Source of the DNA: Variovorax sp. RA8
GTDB lineage: Bacteria > Pseudomonadota > Gammaproteobacteria > Burkholderiales > Burkholderiaceae_C
NCBI RefSeq assembly: GCF_901827175.1
Contig: NZ_LR594662.1
Span: 1,798,001-1,862,000 of the forward strand
Length of the DNA: 64,000 bases
Direction: 5' to 3'
A program made the position numbers and the translations under genes. Position 1 is the stretch's first letter; each line of letters begins with the position of its first letter. Below, one piece after another: positions 46,223 through 53,493 of this stretch. Below the pieces are notes generated by a model. The model worked only from the letters and a program-made list of their open reading frames with translations. It had not been told where the DNA came from and did no database searches.

Positions 46223-49113
46223 ACGCGCCCGCCAAGCTGAACGAACTGATGCCGCAGACCGTCGAATTCAAGCTCGACGGCCGTGCGGTCCAGGCCTTCG
46301 AGGGCGAGAGCATCCTGCAGGCCGCGCAGCGGCATGGGGTGGAGATCCCGCGGCTCTGCTACAAGGAAGGGCTGCGGCCGGATGGCAATTGCCGCTCCTG
46401 CGTGGTCGAGGTGAAGGGTGAGCGCGTGCTGGCGCCGAGCTGCTGCCGCAATGTGACCGCCGGCATGGAGGTGCAGGCGACGAGCGAGCGGGCGTTGAAG
46501 AGCCAGCGGATGGTGGTCGAGATGCTGCTGTCCGACATGCCCGATGCGGGCTACAAGTGGAACGATGAAGGCCTTGGCGAGGCGGCCGGCGGCAGATCGG
46601 TTGGCCAGCATGGCGAACTCAGCGAATGGGCCGAGCGTCTGGAAGTGGACGTCCGCCCGGCCTTCAAGGCCCTGCGCCGCGAACAGCCCCGACCCGACGT
46701 CTCCCACCCCGCCATGGCCGTCAACCTCGACGCCTGCATCCAGTGCAACCGCTGCGTGCGTGCCTGCCGCGAGGAGCAGGTCAACGACGTCATCGGCTAC
46801 GCCATGCGCGGGGCCGGCTCGAAGATCGTCTTCGACCTCGACGACCCGATGGGCGACAGCACCTGCGTGGCCTGCGGCGAATGCGTGCAGGCCTGCCCCA
46901 CCGGCGCCCTGATGCCCAAGAGCCATATCGGCTCGCAGCAGGTCGACCGCAAGGTCGATTCGGTCTGCCCCTTCTGCGGCGTGGGTTGCCTGATCACCTA
47001 CAACGTCAAGGACGAGAAGATCGTCAGCGTCGACGGCCGCGACGGCCCGGCCAACCATGGCCGGCTCTGCGTCAAGGGGCGCTTCGGCTTCGACTACGCG
47101 CACCATCCGCAGCGCCTCACCAAGCCCCTGATCCGCAAGCCCGGCGTGCCCAAGGGTTTCAGCGACGCGCCGCGCCCGGGCGACTGGCAAGACACCTTCC
47201 GCGAGGCGAGCTGGGAAGAGGCGCTCGAGCTCGCGGCCGGCAAGCTCAAGGACCTGCGCGACACGCACGGCAACAAGGCACTGGCCGGCTTCGGCTCCGC
47301 CAAGGGCAGCAACGAAGAGGCCTATCTGTTCCAGAAGCTGGTGCGCACCGGCTTTCGCAGCAACAACGTCGACCACTGCACGCGCCTGTGCCATGCCTCC
47401 AGCGTGGCGGCCCTGCTCGAAGGCGTGGGCTCGGGCGCGGTGAGCAACCAGGTCAACGATGTGGAGCATGCAGACCTGATCTTCGTCATCGGCTCCAACC
47501 CGACCGCCAATCATCCGGTGGCCGCGACCTGGATGAAGAACGCCGCCAAGCGCGGCGCGAAGATCGTGCTGGCCGATCCGCGCATCACCGACATCGGCAG
47601 GCACGCATGGCGCACCCTGCAATTCAAGGCCGACACCGACGTGGCCATGCTCAACGCGCTGATCCACACGGTCATCGAAGAGGGCCTGGTCGACGAGGCC
47701 TTCGTGCGCGATCGCGCCAGCAACTTCGAGGCGCTGCGCGAGAACGTCAAGGGCTACAGCCCCGAGGCCATGGCGCCGATCTGCGGCATTCCGGCCGAGA
47801 CGCTGCGCGAGGTCGCGCGCGCCTTCGCCACGGCCCGTGGCGCGATGGTGCTGTGGGGCATGGGCATCAGCCAGCACGTGCACGGCACCGACAACGCGCG
47901 CTGCCTGATCGCGCTGGTCACCGTCACCGGCCAGATCGGCAAGCCCGGCTCGGGCCTGCATCCGCTGCGCGGCCAGAACAACGTGCAGGGCGCGAGCGAC
48001 GCCGGGCTGATCCCGATGATGTTCCCCAACTACCAGCGCGTCGACGAGCCGGGTGCGCATGCGTGGTTCGAGAACTTCTGGGGCGTGCCGCTGGACGAGA
48101 AGCCCGGCTACACGGTGGTCGAGATCATGCACAAGGCGCTGGCGCCCGATGACGATCCGCACAAGATCCGCGGCATGTACATCATGGGCGAGAACCCCGC
48201 GATGAGCGACCCGGACCTCAACCATGCCCGCCATGCGCTCGCCAGCCTGGAGCACCTGGTGGTGCAGGACATCTTCATGACCGAGACGGCCTGGCTGGCC
48301 GACGTGGTGCTGCCCGCCAGTGCCTGGCCCGAGAAGACCGGCACGGTGAGCAACACCGATCGCATGGTGCAGCTGGGCAAGCGCGCGTTGAATCCGCCGG
48401 GCGACGCGAAGCCCGACCTCTGGATCATCCAGCAGATCGCCGAACGCATGGGCTTACTGTGGAACTACCAGGGCGAGGAATGCGGCGTCGCTGCGGTCTA
48501 CGAGGAAATGCGCCAGGCCATGCACGCCGCCATCTGCGGCATCAGCTGGGACCGGCTGCAGCGCGAGTCCAGCGTGACGTACCCCTGCCTGAGCGCCGAC
48601 GATCCGGGCCAGCCGACCGTCTTCATCGACAGCTTCCCGACCGCGGACGGCCGCGTGAAGCTGGTGCCGGCGGACATCATCCCGGCCGACGAGCGCCCCG
48701 ATGCCCAGTACCCCTTCGTGCTGATCACCGGCCGCCAGCTGGAGCACTGGCACACCGGCAGCATGACGCGGCGCGCGACGGTGCTCGACGCACTGGAGCC
48801 CATGGCCACGGCCTCGATGAACCAGGGCGACCTCGATGCGCTGGGCCTGCAGGCGGGCGACGTGATCACCATCCGCTCGCGCCGCGGCGAAGTCGCGATC
48901 CATGTTCGCCGTGACGACGGCACGCCGAATGGCGCGGTCTTCGTGCCCTTCGCCTACTACGAAGCCGCTGCCAACCTGATGACGAACGCCGCCCTCGATC
49001 CGATGGGCAAGATCCCCGAGTTCAAGTACTGCGCGGTGCAGGTGCTGCCGGGTGGCGTGCCGATGGCGGCGGCCGGCTACGGGACGGGGGCGGTGGAGGC
49101 TGCAGCGCATTGA
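46219..49113 (+). CDS. fdsA: NAD-dependent formate dehydrogenase, catalytic alpha subunit (Mo/W-bisPGD)
   Basis: This 964-residue cytosolic catalytic subunit oxidises formate to CO2. A NuoG-like N-terminus has [2Fe-2S] ligands Cys47, Cys58, Cys61 and Cys75/76. Two [4Fe-4S] sites follow at Cys173/176/179/183 and Cys216/219/222/226. The proximal cluster is Cys250/253/257/284, and the molybdopterin domain carries the metal ligand Cys391 with His392 (TRLCHASSVAA). Cysteine, not selenocysteine, binds the metal. There is no Tat signal. It overlaps fdsB by ATGA. Length is close to R. capsulatus FdsA and FDH1 alpha. Confidence 0.95.
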   Translation: MNAPAKLNELMPQTVEFKLDGRAVQAFEGESILQAAQRHGVEIPRLCYKEGLRPDGNCRSCVVEVKGERVLAPSCCRNVTAGMEVQATSERALKSQRMVVEMLLSDMPDAGYKWNDEGLGEAAGGRSVGQHGELSEWAERLEVDVRPAFKALRREQPRPDVSHPAMAVNLDACIQCNRCVRACREEQVNDVIGYAMRGAGSKIVFDLDDPMGDSTCVACGECVQACPTGALMPKSHIGSQQVDRKVDSVCPFCGVGCLITYNVKDEKIVSVDGRDGPANHGRLCVKGRFGFDYAHHPQRLTKPLIRKPGVPKGFSDAPRPGDWQDTFREASWEEALELAAGKLKDLRDTHGNKALAGFGSAKGSNEEAYLFQKLVRTGFRSNNVDHCTRLCHASSVAALLEGVGSGAVSNQVNDVEHADLIFVIGSNPTANHPVAATWMKNAAKRGAKIVLADPRITDIGRHAWRTLQFKADTDVAMLNALIHTVIEEGLVDEAFVRDRASNFEALRENVKGYSPEAMAPICGIPAETLREVARAFATARGAMVLWGMGISQHVHGTDNARCLIALVTVTGQIGKPGSGLHPLRGQNNVQGASDAGLIPMMFPNYQRVDEPGAHAWFENFWGVPLDEKPGYTVVEIMHKALAPDDDPHKIRGMYIMGENPAMSDPDLNHARHALASLEHLVVQDIFMTETAWLADVVLPASAWPEKTGTVSNTDRMVQLGKRALNPPGDAKPDLWIIQQIAERMGLLWNYQGEECGVAAVYEEMRQAMHAAICGISWDRLQRESSVTYPCLSADDPGQPTVFIDSFPTADGRVKLVPADIIPADERPDAQYPFVLITGRQLEHWHTGSMTRRATVLDALEPMATASMNQGDLDALGLQAGDVITIRSRRGEVAIHVRRDDGTPNGAVFVPFAYYEAAANLMTNAALDPMGKIPEFKYCAVQVLPGGVPMAAAGYGTGAVEAAAH

Positions 49114-49237
49114 GGAAGGCGGCGGCCACGCGCGAACACGAGGCGCTTGTCCCTGCTGCCCTGAACGGATCGCCTGCTGCGGCCACGCAATAGCCGCGGC
49201 GGCGTGTCCATCTGCCGCATCGGCTATCGTCGGGCGC

Positions 49238-49828
49238 ATGAACCCGTCTTCCAGTCCCGCCATCGACGACGGCGCGCGCCCCTCGCTCGAGGTCGCGGTC
49301 TTGATGCGGCGCGAACGGCTGCACGGACCTTCCAGCCATTGGCAGCCCTGGCGCTGGACGCTCGAGGGCGTCGTGCCCGACGAGCCCGGCTTCGGCAGCG
49401 CGCCGCGCCTGCTGCAGCAGGACGACGAGGTGCAGCGCTGGCTGCACCCCGGCTTCAAGGTCGAATTGTTTCGCGACGACACCGACGGCTACCAACTCAA
49501 CGCGACCACGCCCATGCCGGGCTGGTTCGTGCTGTGGCGCCTCGAAGAGGAGGCGACGGTGGCGCCCGAGCCGATCGCGCGCCCGTTGGTAGTGACGCTG
49601 AGCTACAACGAGGCCGGCCGCTGGCTGGATGCTCAGGAGAACGTCGAGCAGGTGCCGGCGCCGCCCGAGGTGGTGGAATGGCTGCGCACCTGGGTCGACG
49701 AGCATCACGTGGCCGAACCCAGGCGCCGCCAGCGGCCCCAGAGCTTCAAGCCGTTGACGGACCGCTTCGGCAACGCGGCCAGCGTGTCGACGGAGAAGAA
49801 GCGCGGGCGGGGAGCGGGCGATGTCTGA
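49238..49828 (+). CDS. DUF3305 domain-containing protein
   Basis: The 196-residue protein matches DUF3305: EVAVLMRRERLHGPSSHWQPWRWTLEGVV, a central HPGFKVELFRDDTDGYQLNA and the WFVLWRLEEE motif. It appears soluble and has no cofactor cysteines. DUF3305 genes are regularly found beside DUF3306 and formate dehydrogenase genes, so a role in enzyme maturation or electron transfer is inferred from context only. TATCGT lies seven bases before the ATG and there is no ribosome site. Its last eight bases overlap the next gene. Confidence 0.88.
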   Translation: MNPSSSPAIDDGARPSLEVAVLMRRERLHGPSSHWQPWRWTLEGVVPDEPGFGSAPRLLQQDDEVQRWLHPGFKVELFRDDTDGYQLNATTPMPGWFVLWRLEEEATVAPEPIARPLVVTLSYNEAGRWLDAQENVEQVPAPPEVVEWLRTWVDEHHVAEPRRRQRPQSFKPLTDRFGNAASVSTEKKRGRGAGDV

Positions 49829-50429
49829 TGGTTTTTTCGAGCGCTGGTCGAGGCGCAAGCAGCAGGCGAGGGAAGGGGAGGTGCCGGACGAGCCGGTGGA
49901 GATGCCGGAGCCTGATGCGCCGGTTGCGCCGGTGGCGGGCGCTGCGGGCCCCCACCCCAGCCCTCCCACGGAAGGGGAGGGCGAAGTACCACCCGCGCCC
50001 ACGCTGGCGGACGCGGAGGCGCTGAACGCCGAATCGGACTTCAAGCCCTTCCTCGCCTCCAACGTCGCGCCCGAAGTCAAGAACGCCGCACTCAAGAAGC
50101 TGTTCGCCGATCCGCACTTCAATGTCATGGATGGCCTCGACACTTACATCGACGACTATTCCGTTTCGACCCCCGTGCCCGAGAGCGTGCTGCGCCAGAT
50201 GGCCAGCGCGAAGTTCATGAAGCTGTTCGAGGAACAGCCCGACAAAAACCCTGAGGGCGACGCAATGCCGGACGTGGCACAGTCGACCTCCATGGAGCCC
50301 GTTCCCAGCCAGCCGGTTGCCACCGACGCGCAGCCGACACGCCAAGAAGCCGATGACCACCACGCTGATCTGCGATTGCAACAAGACGATGCCGCTGGAG
50401 CCGAAGACCCTCGGCGCGGCGCTGGCTGA
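49821..50429 (+). CDS. DUF3306 domain-containing protein
   Basis: The 202-residue protein begins MSDGFFERWSRRKQQAREG, the conserved DUF3306 start, and has the core DFKPFLASNVAPEVKNAALKKLF and FNVMDGLDTYIDDYS. Between them is a Pro/Glu-rich linker that contains a hairpin-forming DNA repeat (49960-49982). The C-terminal 45 residues overlap the next gene by 77 bases. Function is unknown; it is always seen with DUF3305 in such loci. Confidence 0.85.
   Translation: MSDGFFERWSRRKQQAREGEVPDEPVEMPEPDAPVAPVAGAAGPHPSPPTEGEGEVPPAPTLADAEALNAESDFKPFLASNVAPEVKNAALKKLFADPHFNVMDGLDTYIDDYSVSTPVPESVLRQMASAKFMKLFEEQPDKNPEGDAMPDVAQSTSMEPVPSQPVATDAQPTRQEADDHHADLRLQQDDAAGAEDPRRGAG
49960..49982. repeat. GC-rich palindromic repeat inside the DUF3306 gene
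   Basis: GCCCTCCC (49960-49967) pairs with GGGAGGGC (49975-49982) around a seven-base loop. The stretch encodes part of a PHPSPPTEGEGEV segment in a disordered linker. It resembles a dispersed intergenic palindrome that has been inserted and kept in frame. Confidence 0.5.
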
Positions 50430-52467
50430 AACACTGCCCCTCCATTCCGCGCTGTGCCGCCGCGAGGCGCCGGCCTTCCAGCGCGCCATCCAGTCCGGCG
50501 ACGAGGTGGTGGTGGCCTGCACGCAGGAGAAGCGCCTGTTCGGCGAACTCGCGCAGCAGACGCCCGGCGCCGAGTCGCCGATCCGCTTCGTCAACATCCG
50601 CGAGACCGGCGGCTGGAGCCGCGATGCGGCGGACGCCAGCCCCAAGATCGCAGCGCTGCTTGCGCAGGCCCGGCTGCCGGAGCCCGAGCCGGTCGGCGTC
50701 GTCAGCTACAAGAGCCAGGGCCGGGTGCTGGTGGTCGGCGCACTCGACGAGGCGGAGCGGGTGGCCGCGCTTCTGGCCGACACGCTGGAGATCACGATCT
50801 TCTCGCGCGGCCCCGGTAATGCAGGCGGCGCCCAGGAGCGCCGCTGGCCGGTGGTCGCAGGCCGCATCGATGCGCTCGCAGGATGGCTCGGCGCCTTCCA
50901 GCTGCGCTGGACGCGCGACAACGCGATCGACCTCGATCTCTGCACCCGCTGCAATGCCTGCCTGGTAGCCTGCCCCGAGCAGGCGATCGGCCTGGACTAC
51001 CAGATCGACAACGCGAAGTGCCAGTCGCACCGCGACTGCGAACGCGCCTGCACCGTGGCCGGCGCCATCGACTTCAGCCGTCCGGCCGAGGCCCTCGAGG
51101 CCGGCTTCGACCTGGTGCTCGACCTCGGCGAGGCGCCGCTGATCGACTGGCACGCGCCGCCGCAGGGCTATTTCCACCTGCGCGGCGGACTGGCGAATGC
51201 GCACGCGCCTTCGACCCTGCTGCAGTTGCGCGAGCTCGTGGGCGACTTCGAGAAACCCAAGTTCTTCGACTACCGCCAGAAGCTCTGCGCCCACAGCCGC
51301 AACGAGCAGGTGGGCTGCAACGCCTGCATCGAGGTCTGCTCGGCCCATGCCGTGAGCAGCGACAAGGCGCGCCAGCGCATCGTCGTCAACCCGAACCTCT
51401 GCGTCGGCTGCGGCGCCTGCACCACCGTGTGCCCGACCGGCGCGCTGGCCTACGCCTATCCGCATGCGCCCGACCAGGGAACGAAGCTGCGCACGCTGCT
51501 CTCCACCTATGCGGTGGCGGGCGGGCGCGATGCAGTCCTGCTGCTGCACGGCCGCGAAGGCGGCCAGGTCCTGATCGAGCAGTTGGGCCGCGAGGCGCGG
51601 CTCGGCCGCGCGCGGGGCGTTCCGGCCCAGGTGATTCCGGTGGGGCTCTGGCACGCGGCGAGCACTGGCATCGACTTGTGGCTGAGCGCCGTCGCCTTCG
51701 GCGCCTCGCAGGTGGCGGTACTGGCGACCGGCGAGGAGGCGCCTGCGTACATCGATGCGCTGCGCGCGCAAATGGACATCGCGCAGGCCGTGCTCGCGGG
51801 CCTGGGCTACGCCGGCACGCATTTCCGGCTGATCGCGGCGGGCCAGCCCGCGGCGCTGGACAAGGCGCTGGCGCAACTGTGCGAGGTGCATCCGCAACGC
51901 CCTGCGGTGCCCGCGCGCTTCGCGGTCGGCGCCGAGAAGCGCAGCACCCTCGAACTCGCGCTCGACCACCTGGTCGATGCCGCGCCGGCGATGAAGACCG
52001 GCCGCGACGCGCCGCTTGCCATTTCGCTGCCCGCGGCCTCGCCCTACGGCGCCATCGATGTCGACAAGAACAAGTGCACGATGTGCCTGGCCTGCGTGAG
52101 CGCCTGCCCGGCGAGCGCCCTGCAGGACAACCCCAACGCGCCGCAGCTGCGCTTCGTCGAGAAGAACTGCGTGCAGTGCGGCCTGTGCGCAAGCACCTGC
52201 CCGGAAGACGCGATCTCGCTCGTGCCGCGCCTGCTCGTGGCGCCCGAGCGCAGCCAGCCGGTGGTCCTCAACGAAGCGAAGCCCTGGCGCTGCATCCGCT
52301 GCGACAAGCCCTTCGGCACGCAGAAGGCCATCGAGGCCATGCTCGGCAAGCTGGCCGGCCACGCGATGTTCCAGGGCGCGGCGCAGGAGCGCCTCAAGAT
52401 GTGCAGCGACTGCCGGGTCATCGACCTGTACAGCGCCTCCGACGAACTCAAGATCACCCAGCTATGA
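50353..52467 (+). CDS. Formate dehydrogenase-associated polyferredoxin with HdrA-like N-terminus
   Basis: This is a 704-residue soluble electron carrier. Residues 1-95 resemble the N-terminal domain of heterodisulfide reductase A (ICDCN, VVVACTQEKRLFGEL, RFVNIRETGGWSRD). Cluster sites then follow: Cys197/200/203/207; a Cys223/229/233 group; Cys322/325/329 with Cys312 nearby; Cys350/353/356/360; Cys575/578/581/585; and Cys606/609/612/616. Cys647/650/684/687 looks like a zinc ribbon. The middle (370-550) is a cysteine-poor alpha/beta domain. The start at 50353 overlaps DUF3306; a start 12 codons earlier is possible. Redox partners are unknown. Confidence 0.85.
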   Translation: MTTTLICDCNKTMPLEPKTLGAALAETLPLHSALCRREAPAFQRAIQSGDEVVVACTQEKRLFGELAQQTPGAESPIRFVNIRETGGWSRDAADASPKIAALLAQARLPEPEPVGVVSYKSQGRVLVVGALDEAERVAALLADTLEITIFSRGPGNAGGAQERRWPVVAGRIDALAGWLGAFQLRWTRDNAIDLDLCTRCNACLVACPEQAIGLDYQIDNAKCQSHRDCERACTVAGAIDFSRPAEALEAGFDLVLDLGEAPLIDWHAPPQGYFHLRGGLANAHAPSTLLQLRELVGDFEKPKFFDYRQKLCAHSRNEQVGCNACIEVCSAHAVSSDKARQRIVVNPNLCVGCGACTTVCPTGALAYAYPHAPDQGTKLRTLLSTYAVAGGRDAVLLLHGREGGQVLIEQLGREARLGRARGVPAQVIPVGLWHAASTGIDLWLSAVAFGASQVAVLATGEEAPAYIDALRAQMDIAQAVLAGLGYAGTHFRLIAAGQPAALDKALAQLCEVHPQRPAVPARFAVGAEKRSTLELALDHLVDAAPAMKTGRDAPLAISLPAASPYGAIDVDKNKCTMCLACVSACPASALQDNPNAPQLRFVEKNCVQCGLCASTCPEDAISLVPRLLVAPERSQPVVLNEAKPWRCIRCDKPFGTQKAIEAMLGKLAGHAMFQGAAQERLKMCSDCRVIDLYSASDELKITQL

Positions 52468-52522
52468 GCCGCAGGGCCGTTCCCAAGGCGAATACCGCAG
52501 CGCTTTGCGCGGAGGTTTTTTG

Positions 52523-53140
52523 ATGAGCGAGAGTTTCCCCGCCACTTCCGCGCTCGACGAGGAGCTCGCGCGCGCCGAGCTCTATGGGCTGCTCGCGCGG
52601 CTCTGGTATGCGGCCCCCGACGCCGAGCTGCTCGCTGCCTTCCAGGTCGCGCCCACCGAGGCGCCGGCCGCCGGCGCCTTCCTCGAGGAGCCCTGGCGCC
52701 AGCTGGTGGGCGTGGCGCGCGGCCTCGACGCTGCGGCGGCGCGCGACGAGTACGACGCGCTCTTCGGCGGCATCGGCAAGCCCGAGGTCTACCTGTTCGG
52801 CTCGCACTACCTCAGCGGCTTCCTCAACGACAAGCCGCTCGCGCGCCTGCGCGGTGACCTGGACCGGCTGGGCCTGGCGCGCGAGCAGGCGGTGTCCGAA
52901 ACCGAGGATCACGTGGCCTGCCTGTTCGAGGTGATGCGCTACCTGATCGCGGGCGAGGACGTCGCAGTGGCCAACCTGACGCAGCAGCAGGCCTTTTTCG
53001 GCACCCATGTGCAGCCCTGGATGCCGGCCCTGTGCGATGCCGTGGCGCAGCATCCGAAGGCGCATTTCTACGCCGCGCTGGCCGCGTTGACCCGCGCCTT
53101 TGCCGAGGTCGAGGCCCAGGGCTTCGACATGCTCGACTGA
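52523..53140 (+). CDS. TorD-family molecular chaperone
   Basis: The 205-residue all-helical protein has the TorD/DmsD features: LARAELYGLLARLWYAAPD at the N-terminus, the central ARDEYDALFGGIGKPEVYLFGSHY and a later SETEDHVACLFEVMRYLI helix. Such chaperones bind Tat signal peptides of molybdoenzymes and hold them until cofactors are inserted. A GGAGG ribosome site (52511-52515) sits eight bases before the ATG. It directly precedes two Tat-signal proteins, which are its likely clients. Confidence 0.9.
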   Translation: MSESFPATSALDEELARAELYGLLARLWYAAPDAELLAAFQVAPTEAPAAGAFLEEPWRQLVGVARGLDAAAARDEYDALFGGIGKPEVYLFGSHYLSGFLNDKPLARLRGDLDRLGLAREQAVSETEDHVACLFEVMRYLIAGEDVAVANLTQQQAFFGTHVQPWMPALCDAVAQHPKAHFYAALAALTRAFAEVEAQGFDMLD

Positions 53141-53168
53141 GGCCAACCCAGCCGCGAGGGGCTTTCCA

Positions 53169-53229
53169 TTGCCGAAGTATTAGGGTCTGGACTAGTATCC
53201 AAACATATGTAACTGGTTTCATATCCAGT
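53169..53229 (+). promoter_or_regulatory. Candidate promoter and leader inverted repeat before the FDH3 genes
   Basis: TTGCCG (53169-53174) and TAGTAT (53193-53198) are spaced by 18 bases in an unusually AT-rich gap. Just downstream, ACTGG (53212-53216) and CCAGT (53225-53229) form a short inverted repeat near the expected transcript start, a possible regulator site. Confidence 0.45.
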
Positions 53230-53255
53230 CTTGATGAGCCACTCCTGGAGAAAAT

Positions 53256-53480
53256 ATGCAGGACAGCCAAGCCGCCGGTACCAAGCCGGCGTCCCGCCGG
53301 GGTTTTTTTCTGGGCGCCGCCTCGGTCGGCGCAGCCGCAGCTGCCGTCACGGTGCTGCCCAAGGTCGTGGAGGCGCCAGCCTCCGCCGCCACTCCCGCCC
53401 CCAAGCCGGCCCCCGAGAAGGGCGGCGGCTACAGCCTGAGCGAACACGTCAAGCGCTACTACCAGTCCACTTCGGCCTGA
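53256..53480 (+). CDS. Formate dehydrogenase region Tat-target small protein
   Basis: The 74-residue protein has a twin-arginine signal (SRRGFFLGAASVGAAAA, about 13-30), an Ala/Pro-rich linker, and a conserved end GYSLSEHVKRYYQST. This is the formate_TAT type of small protein found just before FDH3-like catalytic genes. Its job is unknown; it may be an exported accessory subunit or a chaperone decoy. TGGAG (53246-53250) precedes the ATG. The catalytic subunit gene starts 13 bases downstream. Confidence 0.85.
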   Translation: MQDSQAAGTKPASRRGFFLGAASVGAAAAAVTVLPKVVEAPASAATPAPKPAPEKGGGYSLSEHVKRYYQSTSA

Positions 53481-53493
53481 GGAACGACACACC

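Noticed and set aside
45928..48255. 775-codon minus-strand open frame opposite fdsB and fdsA
   Set aside because: It is antisense to genes with intact Fe-S and metal-binding motifs, with no ribosome site and no recognisable domain.
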